NCBI GenBank assembly: GCA_029077775.1 | Contig: JAQNCU010000081.1 | Location: 1 to 10,174 of the forward strand | DNA from: Acidocella sp. | GTDB taxonomy: Bacteria; Pseudomonadota; Alphaproteobacteria; Acetobacterales; Acetobacteraceae | Reading direction: 5' to 3' | DNA: 10,174 nucleotides | In this document: piece by piece, positions 1 through 7,542 of the stretch | Position numbering within the stretch: the first letter of the stretch is position 1 | Layout of the letters: the number at the start of each line of letters is the position of its first letter | Position numbers and translations under genes: made by a program | Notes under the pieces: model-generated | Databases searched by the model: none | What the model was told of the DNA's origin: nothing | Seen by the model: only the letters and a program-made list of their open reading frames with translations

Positions 1-13
1 AATCTGAGCTATT

Positions 14-601
14 TTGGTTGCTGGTGCGATACGTTTTTTGATGCCTGCCATTGCTCCTGCACCATTTTTCGGTGGCTTGTTCCCCGACCACTTGCCTGAC
101 GCATCATTGGTTCCAAATGGTTTTGTTGACGTACCAGATGGCGCTCCGATATTTGATCCACGAAATACAATGCCGTCGCTCCACGCTACCTGGGGGATAC
201 TCGCTTTTTTAGCACTTCGGTATTCACCGATATGGCATAGATTTCTAGGCATTCTGTGCCTTTTGGCGATCCTGATTGTGACATTAGGCTCTGGGCAGCA
301 TTACACCGTTGATTGGATTGCTGCTCTACCGCTTGTGTTGTTGTCTCGAGGTATTTGCGCGCTAACACTCTCTTTTGCGTCAATCGCGCGATCAAACGCA
401 GTGGGTTTTGGGGTATTGTTGATTTTATTTTGGGTTCTAGCCATTCACCAGGCGGCCTTTATTGTTAGCCACCCCGTGCTCATATGGCTTTTGGCAGTGT
501 CGTCCGTTATTTTGCCAATTTGGTTTGAAATTCAATTGACTGTGTCTGAGATGGATCAAAATTCTGGAAATGAATGTTTACTTGGAGTTAAGAGTATCTA
601 A
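14..601 (+). CDS. PAP2/AUR1-type phosphatase-like membrane protein, 5'-truncated or broken
   Basis: This is a membrane protein of the PAP2 superfamily, nearest to the AUR1/inositol-phosphorylceramide-synthase-like branch. Members hydrolyse or transfer lipid-linked phosphate groups at the membrane. Two of the three family motifs are present: PSLHA (residues 54-58, His57) and GQHYTVD (94-100, His96 and Asp100), which together give the His-His-Asp catalytic set. Hydrophobic helices lie at about 60-70, 76-93, 100-118, 128-150 and 153-171. The N-terminal part seen in typical members, with its extra helices and first phosphate-binding motif, is missing. The frame opens at a TTG (14), and a TGA at 5-7 blocks extension upstream, so the gene is either 5'-degraded or frameshifted just before the window. 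The next in-frame start is the ATG at 41; neither start has a clear ribosome binding site. The gene is clearly more A/T-rich than everything to its right, which suggests separate acquisition. The family call is fairly sure; substrate and functionality are unknown. Confidence 0.6.
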   Translation: MVAGAIRFLMPAIAPAPFFGGLFPDHLPDASLVPNGFVDVPDGAPIFDPRNTMPSLHATWGILAFLALRYSPIWHRFLGILCLLAILIVTLGSGQHYTVDWIAALPLVLLSRGICALTLSFASIARSNAVGFGVLLILFWVLAIHQAAFIVSHPVLIWLLAVSSVILPIWFEIQLTVSEMDQNSGNECLLGVKSI

Positions 602-647
602 ATCCGCCTCTGAACATATGTGTAGAGAGCGATCCAGACGCTTGATG

Positions 648-664
648 CGCTCGCAAAGCGAGCG
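648..664. repeat. Perfect 7-bp hairpin with AAA loop
   Basis: CGCTCGC (648-654) and GCGAGCG (658-664) are perfect inverted repeats around AAA. An outer GATC pair (631-634 and 665-668) could extend the structure with a large bulge. It lies 46 bases after the PAP2 stop codon. No T-run follows on either strand, so it is not a standard intrinsic terminator, although it could still end the PAP2 transcript or protect its 3' end. Confidence 0.35.
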
Positions 665-699
665 GATCAAAAGTCATCGCGCTCCGGGACTAGGAAGAG

Positions 700-723
700 G
701 CCGCTTTTTTGGAAAAAATCGGC
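700..723. repeat. 24-base near-palindrome with T6/A6 core
   Basis: The element reads GCCG, c, T6, GG, A6, t, CGGC, which is an inverted repeat broken only at the c/t pair and the centre. The GC-rich ends and A-T-rich core could form a hairpin on either strand. It may be a decayed bidirectional terminator or the relic of a small repeat. No function can be assigned from sequence alone. Confidence 0.35.
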
Positions 724-800
724 GCAAGAACTTCGGTAAATCGTGGTCTGGGGCGTTGGTGGTGTAACGCCCGCGCTGCAGAGTGCCAGACGTGTTTTTG

Positions 801-824
801 CTTCTTTTTATTCATAAAAAGAAG
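801..824 (-). terminator. AT-rich hairpin at the end of the guanidine/urea operon
   Basis: Perfect 10-bp arms, CTTCTTTTTA (801-810) and TAAAAAGAAG (815-824), flank a TTCA loop. The hairpin starts 8 bases after the atzF stop codon, the right place for a transcript 3' end. It has no U-run after the stem on either strand, and a GTGT/ACAC pair (792-795, 825-828) could extend it across a bulge. It may therefore be a 3'-end stabilising hairpin or a copy of a dispersed repeat rather than a classical intrinsic terminator. From memory, similar cttcttttt-type hairpins are common after genes in Acetobacteraceae. Confidence 0.45.
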
Positions 825-832
825 ACACTACA

Positions 833-2620
833 TCACCCCAGCGAGGTGCGATAGGCGCGCCAGCCGCCATGGGCGGTGATGTCTTCGGCACCATTCAGGG
901 CATAGGCCTCGCACAGGAACCCGGGATGCGTGGTGCCGTCGGCCAGGGTCACGCGGCCGATGCCCATAGGGGCGGGCAGGGCGGCGATGAAGCGGGCGAA
1001 GGCAGCTTCGCTCATGCCCCAAAGCTCCACCGCGATGCCGGGGCCGATAGAACCAGGGCTGTGCGCGAGGCCGGGTTTGGGTGGCGTGGTGGCCAGCGCG
1101 TAGAGTTTATAATCGGGCGCGGTGTGGGTGGCGGCGATGAGTTCCGCGCCGAGCGATGTGAGTTCATGATTCAGGACCATGCCCGAGAGATGCGCGCCCG
1201 CGACGACGAGTGTGGCCTGATATGCCGGGGGGCTGGTTTTTGCGGTGTGGCGGGCGCGGGATTTGCCGACACCTGAGGCGCTGGCAACATGCAGGGCATC
1301 GGCGAGGGTGGCGAGGGCGGCCTCAGAGAAGGCCGGGCCGATCAGGGTGACGCCGAACGGCAACCCATTTGGCGTGAACCCGGCGGGCAGGGCGATGGCG
1401 GCGAGGTCCAGCAGGTTCACGAAATTGGTATAAAGGCCGAGCGTCGCGTTTTTCGCCAGCGGGTCGGCCCGCATGGCGGCCACGGTGAAACTGGTGGGCG
1501 CGGTCGGCAGCAGCAGGATGTCGGCGCAAGCAAGTTCGGCCTGCGCGCGGCGGCGCAGGGCTTGCAGGCGGTAAATATCGGCATAGGCATCGGCGGCGGT
1601 GAAGCGGGTGGCCCCTTCGATGATGTGGCGCACGGTCGGGTCCAGGGCCTCGGGTTTGGCGGCGATGAAGTCCCGGATGGCGGCAAGGCGCTCAGCCACC
1701 GGAGAGGCACCGTACAGGGCGGCGGCGATCTCCCGGAAGGGGGTGTAGTCGATCTCAACCATCTCCCAGCCGAGCGTTTGTGCGGTGGCGAGGGTCGCGG
1801 TGTACAGGGCGGCGGTGTCGGCATCGCCTGCGAAATCACGGGCTGACGGGGCGAGGATGCCCGCGCGTGGGCGCGATGGCAAAGGCCGTGTGGCGGGGTG
1901 GCGGGAATAGGCATCGGCGTCATCCGCGCCCTCAGCCGCGTTGAGGATGGTCATGGCGTCGGCGCTCGAATTGGCGAAGATGCTGATGCAGTCGAGCGAC
2001 TTGCAGGCGGGGACGAGCCCGGTGGCGGCGATGCGGCCGATGCTGGGTTTCAGGCCGATGAGGTTGTTCAACATGGCGGGCACGCGGCCGGAGCCTGCGG
2101 TGTCCGTGCCAAGCGCGAACACGCAGAGCCCGGCGGCCACGGCCACGGCTGAGCCGGATGAGGAGCCACCCGAGATGTAATCGGCATTGAAGACCGAGCG
2201 CGGCGCGCCATAAGGCGAGCGGGTGCCGTTGAGCCCGGTGGCGAACTGGTCGAGATTGGCCTTGCCCAGCACGATGGCCCCGGCGGCGCGCAGACGGGCG
2301 ACGGCGATGGCGTCTTCTGATGGGGTATAGGCGAAATCCGGGCAGGCGGCGGTGGTGGGCAGGCAAGCGACGTCGATATTATCCTTGACCACGAAAGGGA
2401 TGCCGAACAGCGGTTTGTCGGCGAGATCATCGAGGGACAAAGCCTGCGCCTCGGCAATCACCTCGGCGGTGGGGCGCAACGTGATGAACACCGCTTTATC
2501 CGGGTAGGCGGCGATGCGCGCGCATAAAGCCGCGGCCAGGCCAGCCGGGGTGAGGGTGCCCGCGCGGAAGGCGGCGTGCAGGGTTGGGATTTCCAGCGGG
2601 TCGGGGAGGTGAATGGTCAT
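833..2620 (-). CDS. atzF: Allophanate hydrolase
   Basis: This cytosolic enzyme (EC 3.5.1.54) converts allophanate to ammonia and CO2, the last step of the pathway encoded here. The N-terminal amidase-signature domain (about 20-430) carries the Ser-cisSer-Lys triad: Lys79 in VVKDN, Ser153 in GGSSSGS and Ser177 in GTDTAGSGR. The spacings of 74 and 24 residues equal those of Lys91/Ser165/Ser189 in Pseudomonas AtzF. The C-terminal domain (about 465-595, from AYQATLVVAGAHLSG to the YAL..AEDITAHGGWRAY end) is the allophanate-hydrolase-specific module, which in studied homologues decarboxylates the intermediate. The length of 595 aa is close to the ~605 aa of AtzF, so the protein is complete. Its ATG lies inside the stop of the carboxylase gene (ATGA overlap), indicating translational coupling. 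It is the last gene of the operon and is followed by the hairpin at 801-824. The C-terminal domain distinguishes it from GatA and general amidases. Confidence 0.95.
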   Translation of the reverse strand: MTIHLPDPLEIPTLHAAFRAGTLTPAGLAAALCARIAAYPDKAVFITLRPTAEVIAEAQALSLDDLADKPLFGIPFVVKDNIDVACLPTTAACPDFAYTPSEDAIAVARLRAAGAIVLGKANLDQFATGLNGTRSPYGAPRSVFNADYISGGSSSGSAVAVAAGLCVFALGTDTAGSGRVPAMLNNLIGLKPSIGRIAATGLVPACKSLDCISIFANSSADAMTILNAAEGADDADAYSRHPATRPLPSRPRAGILAPSARDFAGDADTAALYTATLATAQTLGWEMVEIDYTPFREIAAALYGASPVAERLAAIRDFIAAKPEALDPTVRHIIEGATRFTAADAYADIYRLQALRRRAQAELACADILLLPTAPTSFTVAAMRADPLAKNATLGLYTNFVNLLDLAAIALPAGFTPNGLPFGVTLIGPAFSEAALATLADALHVASASGVGKSRARHTAKTSPPAYQATLVVAGAHLSGMVLNHELTSLGAELIAATHTAPDYKLYALATTPPKPGLAHSPGSIGPGIAVELWGMSEAAFARFIAALPAPMGIGRVTLADGTTHPGFLCEAYALNGAEDITAHGGWRAYRTSLG

Positions 2621-5600
2621 GCCAGGATCATGCCCAGGCGCTGGCCGGCGCGGATGGTCTGGCCGGGGCTGGCGGTCAGCGGGCCTAAGGTTCCGGTGGC
2701 GGGGCTGCGCAGTTGAACCTCCATTTTCATTGACTCGATGATCATCAGCACATCGCCCGCGCGGATGGAATCCCCCGGCTGCGCCAGAATTTTCCAGATG
2801 CTGCCCGGCACCGGGGCGCTGACGCCGCGCGCCCCTGGCGGCAGGGGTGTTTCGGCGGGTGCGGGTGGGGGCTCATTGTCCTCGAATGTATTCAACCCGC
2901 GTGCCGCCCAATCCGCGCGCTCGGCCGCGAAGGCGGCGCGCTGGGTGGTCTGAAAACTGTTAATCGTGGTGGCGTTGGCGGCGCAGAAGCGGCGATATTC
3001 CGGCAGGGAAAATGTGGCGGGCTCGATACGCAGGGGGTATTTCCCGTGCGGGAAGCGGGCGCGGGCGTCTTCAAGCGCCTCGTCGGAGACCTCGAAGAAG
3101 CGGATCTGGTCGAAATGGCGCAGCAGCCAGGGGTGGCCGGGGGGGAAATGCTCGGTTTGTTGATGGGTGTTCCAGACCTGGATGGTGCGGCCGAAAAGCT
3201 GGTAGCCGCCTGGGCCTTCCATGCCGTAGATGCACATATAGGCACCGCCGATGCCGACGGCGTTTTGCGGGGTCCAGGGGCGCGCGGGGTTGTATTTGGT
3301 GGTGACCAACCTGTGGCGCGGGTCGTACGGCGTGGCCACAGGCGCGCCGAGATAGACATCGCCCAGGCCGAGGACGACATAGGCGGCATCGAAGATGATG
3401 GATTTGACCGCCGCGATGTCGGGCAAGCCGTTGATGCGGCGGATGAACTCGATATTGTCCGGGCACCATGGCGCGTTCGGGCGCGTGGTCTCCTGGTATT
3501 TGCGCATCGCAAGGCGGATTTGCGCGTCGTTCCATGACAGCGGGAGCCAGAGCGTGCGGGTGTTCAGCACCATGTCATCGGGCGCGGGTAGGCCGGGCAG
3601 GGTTTCGGCGATGAGGCCGAGCAGCCGCGCGCGGGGGAGCAAAGCCGGGTTGAAATGCACTTGCAGGGTGCGGATGCCCGGCGTGAGGTCGATAATACCG
3701 GGGATGGCGGCTTGCCCCAGTGCGTCGCGCAGGGCCTGAACGCGCAGGCGAAGTTCGAAATCTAGTTTCTGCGGGCCGAATTCGATGAGAATGTTCTCAT
3801 CCCCCGCGCGGCGGATGACGACATCGCCGAGGCTGATGAGAATCGGTGGGTCGCTGTCAGCCCGGGTGAAGCGGACGGTATCGCCGGGTTTGAGCTGGCC
3901 GAGTTTCCAGAGATCGGGCTGGGTGACGACCGCCGGGCAGACGAAGCCGCCCAGCGAGGGGCCGTCTGGCCCGAGCAGGATCGGCATGTCGCCCGTGAAG
4001 TCGATCGCGCCGATGGCGTAGGCGTTGTCGTGGATGTTGGAGGGGTGCAGCCCGGCCTCGCCGCCATCGGCGCGTGTCCAGGCGGGTTTGGGGCCGATCA
4101 GCCTTATGCCTGTGCGGTTGGAGTTGTGATGGACCTCATAACGTGCGGTGAACAGGGTTTCGATGTCGGCGGGCGCGAAGAAATCCGGCGTGCCGTGCGG
4201 GCCGTAGCGAACGGCAAGCTGCCAGTCATGCGTGAGGGGGGCGAAATCCGGCGTATCGGCGGGTGGCGTTATGGGCAGGTTGGCCAGGCGCAGCGTATCC
4301 CCCGCGCAGAGCGCAGCCCCGGTATGGCCGCCGAAGCCGCCGAGCATGAAGGTGGCGGTGCTGCCGAGATAATCCGGGGCCTTGATGCCACCCGCCACCG
4401 CGAGGTAGCTGCGCTGGCCGGGACCATTAATGGCCCCGAGGCTGAGGATTTGCCCCGGGCTGACGGCGATGGTGGTGTTGGGGGGGATATCGGCGCCATC
4501 CAGCGTTGCCTGCATGGCCGCACCGGTGAGCGCGATGCGGGTGGCGGTGTGGAATTGCAGTGTCGGGCCGAGCAAAGTGAGTTCCAGCGCCGTGGTGCCG
4601 GGCGGGTTGCCGACAAGCTGGTTGGCGGCGGTGAAGCTGCGCGGGTCCATGGGGCCGGAGGGGGGAATCCCGACCTCCCAGAACCCCAGCCTTCCGGGGA
4701 TGGATTGCAGCGATGATTGCGCGCCGCCCTCCAGCACCGCGATGGTCGAGGGATGGAATTCAAAGCCCGCCAGCGTGCGCGTGGTCATGGTGCCAGCCGT
4801 GAATGCGGGCAGGCCGAGGATGCTCTGGCAATATTCGGCGTTGGTCTCCACCCCGCTGATATCGGCCTGTGCCAGCCCGGCGCGTAGGGACGCGATGGCG
4901 GCGGCGCGGGTGGGACCTGTGGCGATGAATTTGGCGAGCATGGGGTCGTAGAAGGGCGTGACCTCGGTGCCTGTTTCAACCCAGCTGTCCACGCGCAGCC
5001 CTGGCGGCGGGGTGAAATTGGTGATGCGGCCGCTGGCGGGGCGGAAATCCTCGGCGGGGATCTCAGCGTAGATCCGCGCCTCGATGGCGGCGCCATGGGC
5101 GATGAGCGTGGATTTTTCGGGCAAAATGAAGGACCCGGCGGCCTGCATCACCATCCAGGCGACGAGATCGACGCCGAACACCGCCTCGGTCACGCCGTGT
5201 TCAACCTGCAGGCGGGTATTGACCTCAAGGAAATAAAATTCTCCGGTATCGGCATCATAGACGAACTCGACCGTGCCGGCGGAGGCATAGGCGACCGAGG
5301 CGGCGAGCGCGACGGCGCAATCCTCAAGGCGCTGGCTGGTGGCGGGGGCGAGGTTCGGGGCTGGGGTTTCCTCGATGATTTTTTGGTGGCGTCGTTGCAG
5401 GGAGCAATCACGCGTGCCCAGGGCGATGACCTGGCCTTTGCCGTCACCGAAGATCTGCACCTCGATATGGCGCGCATTGGCGACGTATTTTTCCACGAAC
5501 AAGGCGGCGTTGCCGAAATTATTGGCGGCCAGGCGGGCGATGCTGTCGAAGGATTGCGCGAGTTCGGCCGGGTTGTGGCAGAGCACCATGCCGATGCCGC

Positions 5601-6087
5601 CGCCGCCCGCCGAGCTTTTCAGCATCACCGGGTAGGTGATGCGCGCGGCTTCCGCCAAAGCATGGTCGGCGCCGGTGAGCAGGCCGGAGCCGGGGAGCAG
5701 CGGCACGCCAGCTTCCTGTGCGAGCGCCCTTGCGGTGTGTTTGAGCCCGAAATCCCGCAATTGGGCCTGGGTGGGGCCGATGAAGACGATGCCCGCCTCA
5801 GCCAGACGCGCGGCGAACTCCACACGTTCCGACAGGAACCCGTAACCAGGATGCACGGCATCGGCGCCGCAGCGCTTTGCCGCCTCGATGATCGCGTCCA
5901 TATCCAGGTAGCTTTCCGACACGGCGGCGGGGCCGATGGCGATGGCCTCATCGGCGGCGAGCACGCCGGGGGCGAAACGGTCAGCCGCCGAATAAACCGC
6001 GACGCTGCTGATGTTCATGGCGCGCAGGGTGCGGCAGATGCGCACCAGGATTTCGCCGCGATTGGCGATCAGGATTTTTTTGAACAT
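2617..6087 (-). CDS. Biotin-dependent urea/guanidine carboxylase, probably guanidine carboxylase
   Basis: This single-chain ATP- and biotin-dependent carboxylase was historically called urea carboxylase (EC 6.3.4.6). The biotin carboxylase domain (about 1-445) starts MFKKILIANRGE and has the glycine loop SAGGGGIGM (159-167) and the EVNTRLQVEH active-site segment (288-297). The carboxyltransferase part follows as KipA/AHS2-like (about 450-745, ending near LKPGDTVRF) and KipI/AHS1-like (about 750-1000, with KYNPARPWTP and GIGGAYMCIYGMEGPGGYQ). A Pro/Ala linker (about 1070-1090) leads to the biotinyl domain, with Lys1121 in ESMKM the biotinylated residue. At 1156 aa it matches bacterial homologues and lacks the fused hydrolase of yeast Dur1,2. 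The start is fixed by the conserved N-terminus, though the 40-base gap upstream shows no good Shine-Dalgarno. The two DUF1989 genes upstream favour guanidine as the true substrate; I cannot settle urea versus guanidine from residues alone. Confidence 0.93.
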   Translation of the reverse strand: MFKKILIANRGEILVRICRTLRAMNISSVAVYSAADRFAPGVLAADEAIAIGPAAVSESYLDMDAIIEAAKRCGADAVHPGYGFLSERVEFAARLAEAGIVFIGPTQAQLRDFGLKHTARALAQEAGVPLLPGSGLLTGADHALAEAARITYPVMLKSSAGGGGIGMVLCHNPAELAQSFDSIARLAANNFGNAALFVEKYVANARHIEVQIFGDGKGQVIALGTRDCSLQRRHQKIIEETPAPNLAPATSQRLEDCAVALAASVAYASAGTVEFVYDADTGEFYFLEVNTRLQVEHGVTEAVFGVDLVAWMVMQAAGSFILPEKSTLIAHGAAIEARIYAEIPAEDFRPASGRITNFTPPPGLRVDSWVETGTEVTPFYDPMLAKFIATGPTRAAAIASLRAGLAQADISGVETNAEYCQSILGLPAFTAGTMTTRTLAGFEFHPSTIAVLEGGAQSSLQSIPGRLGFWEVGIPPSGPMDPRSFTAANQLVGNPPGTTALELTLLGPTLQFHTATRIALTGAAMQATLDGADIPPNTTIAVSPGQILSLGAINGPGQRSYLAVAGGIKAPDYLGSTATFMLGGFGGHTGAALCAGDTLRLANLPITPPADTPDFAPLTHDWQLAVRYGPHGTPDFFAPADIETLFTARYEVHHNSNRTGIRLIGPKPAWTRADGGEAGLHPSNIHDNAYAIGAIDFTGDMPILLGPDGPSLGGFVCPAVVTQPDLWKLGQLKPGDTVRFTRADSDPPILISLGDVVIRRAGDENILIEFGPQKLDFELRLRVQALRDALGQAAIPGIIDLTPGIRTLQVHFNPALLPRARLLGLIAETLPGLPAPDDMVLNTRTLWLPLSWNDAQIRLAMRKYQETTRPNAPWCPDNIEFIRRINGLPDIAAVKSIIFDAAYVVLGLGDVYLGAPVATPYDPRHRLVTTKYNPARPWTPQNAVGIGGAYMCIYGMEGPGGYQLFGRTIQVWNTHQQTEHFPPGHPWLLRHFDQIRFFEVSDEALEDARARFPHGKYPLRIEPATFSLPEYRRFCAANATTINSFQTTQRAAFAAERADWAARGLNTFEDNEPPPAPAETPLPPGARGVSAPVPGSIWKILAQPGDSIRAGDVLMIIESMKMEVQLRSPATGTLGPLTASPGQTIRAGQRLGMILA

Positions 6088-6127
6088 CAGGCGGTGGCGT
6101 GGCGCGGGCTTGGGCGTTTATGTGCTG

Positions 6128-6748
6128 TCATGGCGAGATGATGATGCGAATGGGCGTTGGCGTAAAACCATTGCAGGGGTTGTTTACTTGCGGGCAGTTC
6201 GAGATGAGCACCAGTACATCCATCGCGGCGCGCAGTTCGACATAGCCGCCAGGGGCGGAGAGCCCGTCATCGACCGTGAGTTCGCCGTTCGGGCGGATGG
6301 GGACGTTCATGAAAAAATTCACGTTCGAGACGAGATCGCGCTTGCCCATGCCGTATTTGGCAAGCTCGGTGAGGAAATTCTCCCGGCAGGCATGCATGAA
6401 GCGGGTCTCATGGCCGAAGCGGACGATGTTGGATTCGCAACTACAGGCGCCCGCGTTGGTGTCGTGGAAGGAACAGGTATCGGCGGTGATGGTCAGCATC
6501 TCCCGGCCTTCATTCGAGCGCAAGACAGACCCGGTTTGCAAATAATAGGGCCCGCCCAAAGCGGCCTGGGCGGCCAGCGTGTCTTGCGCGGAGTAACGCT
6601 CGGTTACGTCATGCGCGTTGTAGAACAGGGCATCGACCGCCTGTTGGCTTTCAAGGTCGATGATGCGCAGGCTCTGCCCGGCCTTCAGCGTGGCGGAGAC
6701 GGGGGCGCGGGCGGGCACCAGGATATCGGTAATGATGTCGGTGGTCAT
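6128..6748 (-). CDS. Small DUF1989 subunit, carboxyguanidine deiminase (CgdAB) component
   Basis: This is a DUF1989 protein formerly annotated as a urea carboxylase/amidolyase-associated protein (UAAP). Published work shows the UAAP pair forms carboxyguanidine deiminase, which turns carboxyguanidine into allophanate and ammonia. Family features include ERYSAQDT (50-57), TGSVLRSNEGREML (72-85), RENF (122-125), KRDLVSNVNFF (136-146), PGGYVELRAAMDVLVLISNCPQ (166-187 region) and a short C-terminus. It carries a conspicuous Cys/His cluster: Cys92, His95, Asp96, Cys102, Cys104, His119 and Cys121. These would suit metal binding or catalysis, but that role is my inference. The upstream paralogue lacks these cysteines. 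No signal peptide or membrane helix is visible, so it is cytosolic. Its ATG overlaps the stop of the large DUF1989 gene (ATGA), so the two subunits are probably co-translated. I leave the CgdA or CgdB assignment open. Confidence 0.9.
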   Translation of the reverse strand: MTTDIITDILVPARAPVSATLKAGQSLRIIDLESQQAVDALFYNAHDVTERYSAQDTLAAQAALGGPYYLQTGSVLRSNEGREMLTITADTCSFHDTNAGACSCESNIVRFGHETRFMHACRENFLTELAKYGMGKRDLVSNVNFFMNVPIRPNGELTVDDGLSAPGGYVELRAAMDVLVLISNCPQVNNPCNGFTPTPIRIIISP

Positions 6749-7521
6749 GGCGCGAAGCCGCTATCGGTGTTGATGTAGCCGCGTTCAGCCTCGGGCGTGA
6801 AATGCCGGCAGAGATCGTCGGCGGGGGGTGGGGCGTGGGTGATGGTGACCTCAAGCGGGCCCGTGGCGGTTTGCACCGGGCTGAGGGCGTGCGGGGTGTT
6901 GGAGAGCGCGAGCAGGAGGTTCTGCTCGGCGCGGAGGTCTATGCTGCAACCGGGCGGTGGCGGGCGGAAGGACAGGCGGGCGGCTTCATCGGTGACTACG
7001 GGCGAGAACAGGCTGAGTGCCGGGCCGAGATCGCGCCGGGTGAGGCCGAATTTGGCGGCGGCGAGGCGCAGATTATCGCGCCCGTTGCGCGCGCCTTGGG
7101 CCTGGGTGGGGGTGTTGGGGCCGATCACGCTGTCATGCCCGGCGCCGGAATCCGCGATGATGGCGGCGAGCACGCGGCCCATGTCTGAGAACAATACGCG
7201 CCCCGTGGTGAGGTTTGTCGTCCATTGCAGTTTGAGTGTGTCGCCGGAATTATAACGCTCCGACGTCTCATCGGCGTTCCAGAGATACAAAGCGGCACCT
7301 GGGGTGCCCGTGGGGTTGGCGATGCGGATGACATCGAAGCGTTTGAGGCGCAGGCCGAGATAGGCGCCGGGCGGGAGGGTCTCGGATTTGAGGATGGGGC
7401 CGGGGCGTGGTGGGATGCCGGGGCTGGCGACCGGGCTGGCGGCGCGGGCGCGGGCAGCCTGTTGCAACGCCTCATAACGCGCACGGTATTGCGCCGGGGT
7501 GAGGCTGTTCAGGTCAAGCAT
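6745..7521 (-). CDS. Large DUF1989 subunit, carboxyguanidine deiminase (CgdAB) component
   Basis: This is the first gene of the operon and a paralogue of the next one; both belong to DUF1989/UAAP. The N-terminus LTPAQYRARYEALQ (7-20) is typical of the larger member of the pair. ERYNSGDTLKLQ (88-99), TGRVLFSDMGRVL (106-118), GHD (128-130), RNGRDNL (145-151) and RRDL (162-165) align with the small subunit. After SLF (170-172) it diverges, then rejoins at IDLRAEQNLLLALSNTPHALSP (194-215 region). It has no equivalent of the cysteine cluster of the small subunit: Gly126 sits where that protein has Cys92, although His129-Asp130 is kept. The segment between GHD and RNGRDN is short. It may therefore be a structural partner rather than the catalytic chain, which is an inference. 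The ATG at 7521 is chosen because no in-frame start lies upstream; the only GGAG is 21 bases away and fits a leader ORF better. Confidence 0.88.
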   Translation of the reverse strand: MLDLNSLTPAQYRARYEALQQAARARAASPVASPGIPPRPGPILKSETLPPGAYLGLRLKRFDVIRIANPTGTPGAALYLWNADETSERYNSGDTLKLQWTTNLTTGRVLFSDMGRVLAAIIADSGAGHDSVIGPNTPTQAQGARNGRDNLRLAAAKFGLTRRDLGPALSLFSPVVTDEAARLSFRPPPPGCSIDLRAEQNLLLALSNTPHALSPVQTATGPLEVTITHAPPPADDLCRHFTPEAERGYINTDSGFAP

Positions 7522-7534
7522 GGGCGGCGCGCAT
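7514..7534 (-). CDS. Possible six-codon leader ORF overlapping the operon's first start codon
   Basis: An ATG at 7534 begins a frame encoding MRAAHA and ends with TGA at 7516-7514. It overlaps the ATG of the large DUF1989 gene (7521-7519), which is in another frame. A GGAG at 7546-7543 sits 8 bases before this ATG, an ideal spacing, whereas it is 21 bases from the gene's own ATG. Ribosomes may load on the leader and restart at the overlapping ATG. The ORF is very short and could be chance. Confidence 0.3.
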   Translation of the reverse strand: MRAAHA

Positions 7535-7542
7535 GGGGGTGT

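Larger units (their letters stand above)
602..832. other. Non-coding gap with inverted repeats between PAP2 fragment and atzF
   Basis: I find no convincing gene here. A short open frame at 570-767 is arginine/serine-rich, overlaps the PAP2 end, lacks a ribosome binding site and resembles nothing I know. The gap is punctuated by three inverted repeats, at 648-664, 700-723 and 801-824. It marks the change from the A/T-rich left end to the GC-rich operon, so it may be the junction of an old insertion or deletion. No transposase fragment or tRNA is visible. Confidence 0.5.

Noticed and set aside
570..767. 65-codon open frame after the PAP2 gene
   Set aside because: It overlaps the PAP2 end in another frame, has no ribosome binding site, has a biased Arg/Ser content, and spans two inverted repeats.
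4030..4716. 228-codon open frame on the plus strand, antisense to the KipA-like region
   Set aside because: It has a Gly/Arg/Ala-rich composition and no motif, and it lies opposite a well-identified domain; a shadow frame.
5095..6141. 348-codon open frame on the plus strand, antisense to the carboxylase
   Set aside because: It lies wholly opposite the strongly conserved biotin carboxylase domain. Its protein is rich in Gly/Asp/Ala with no recognisable domain, as expected of an antisense shadow in GC-rich DNA.
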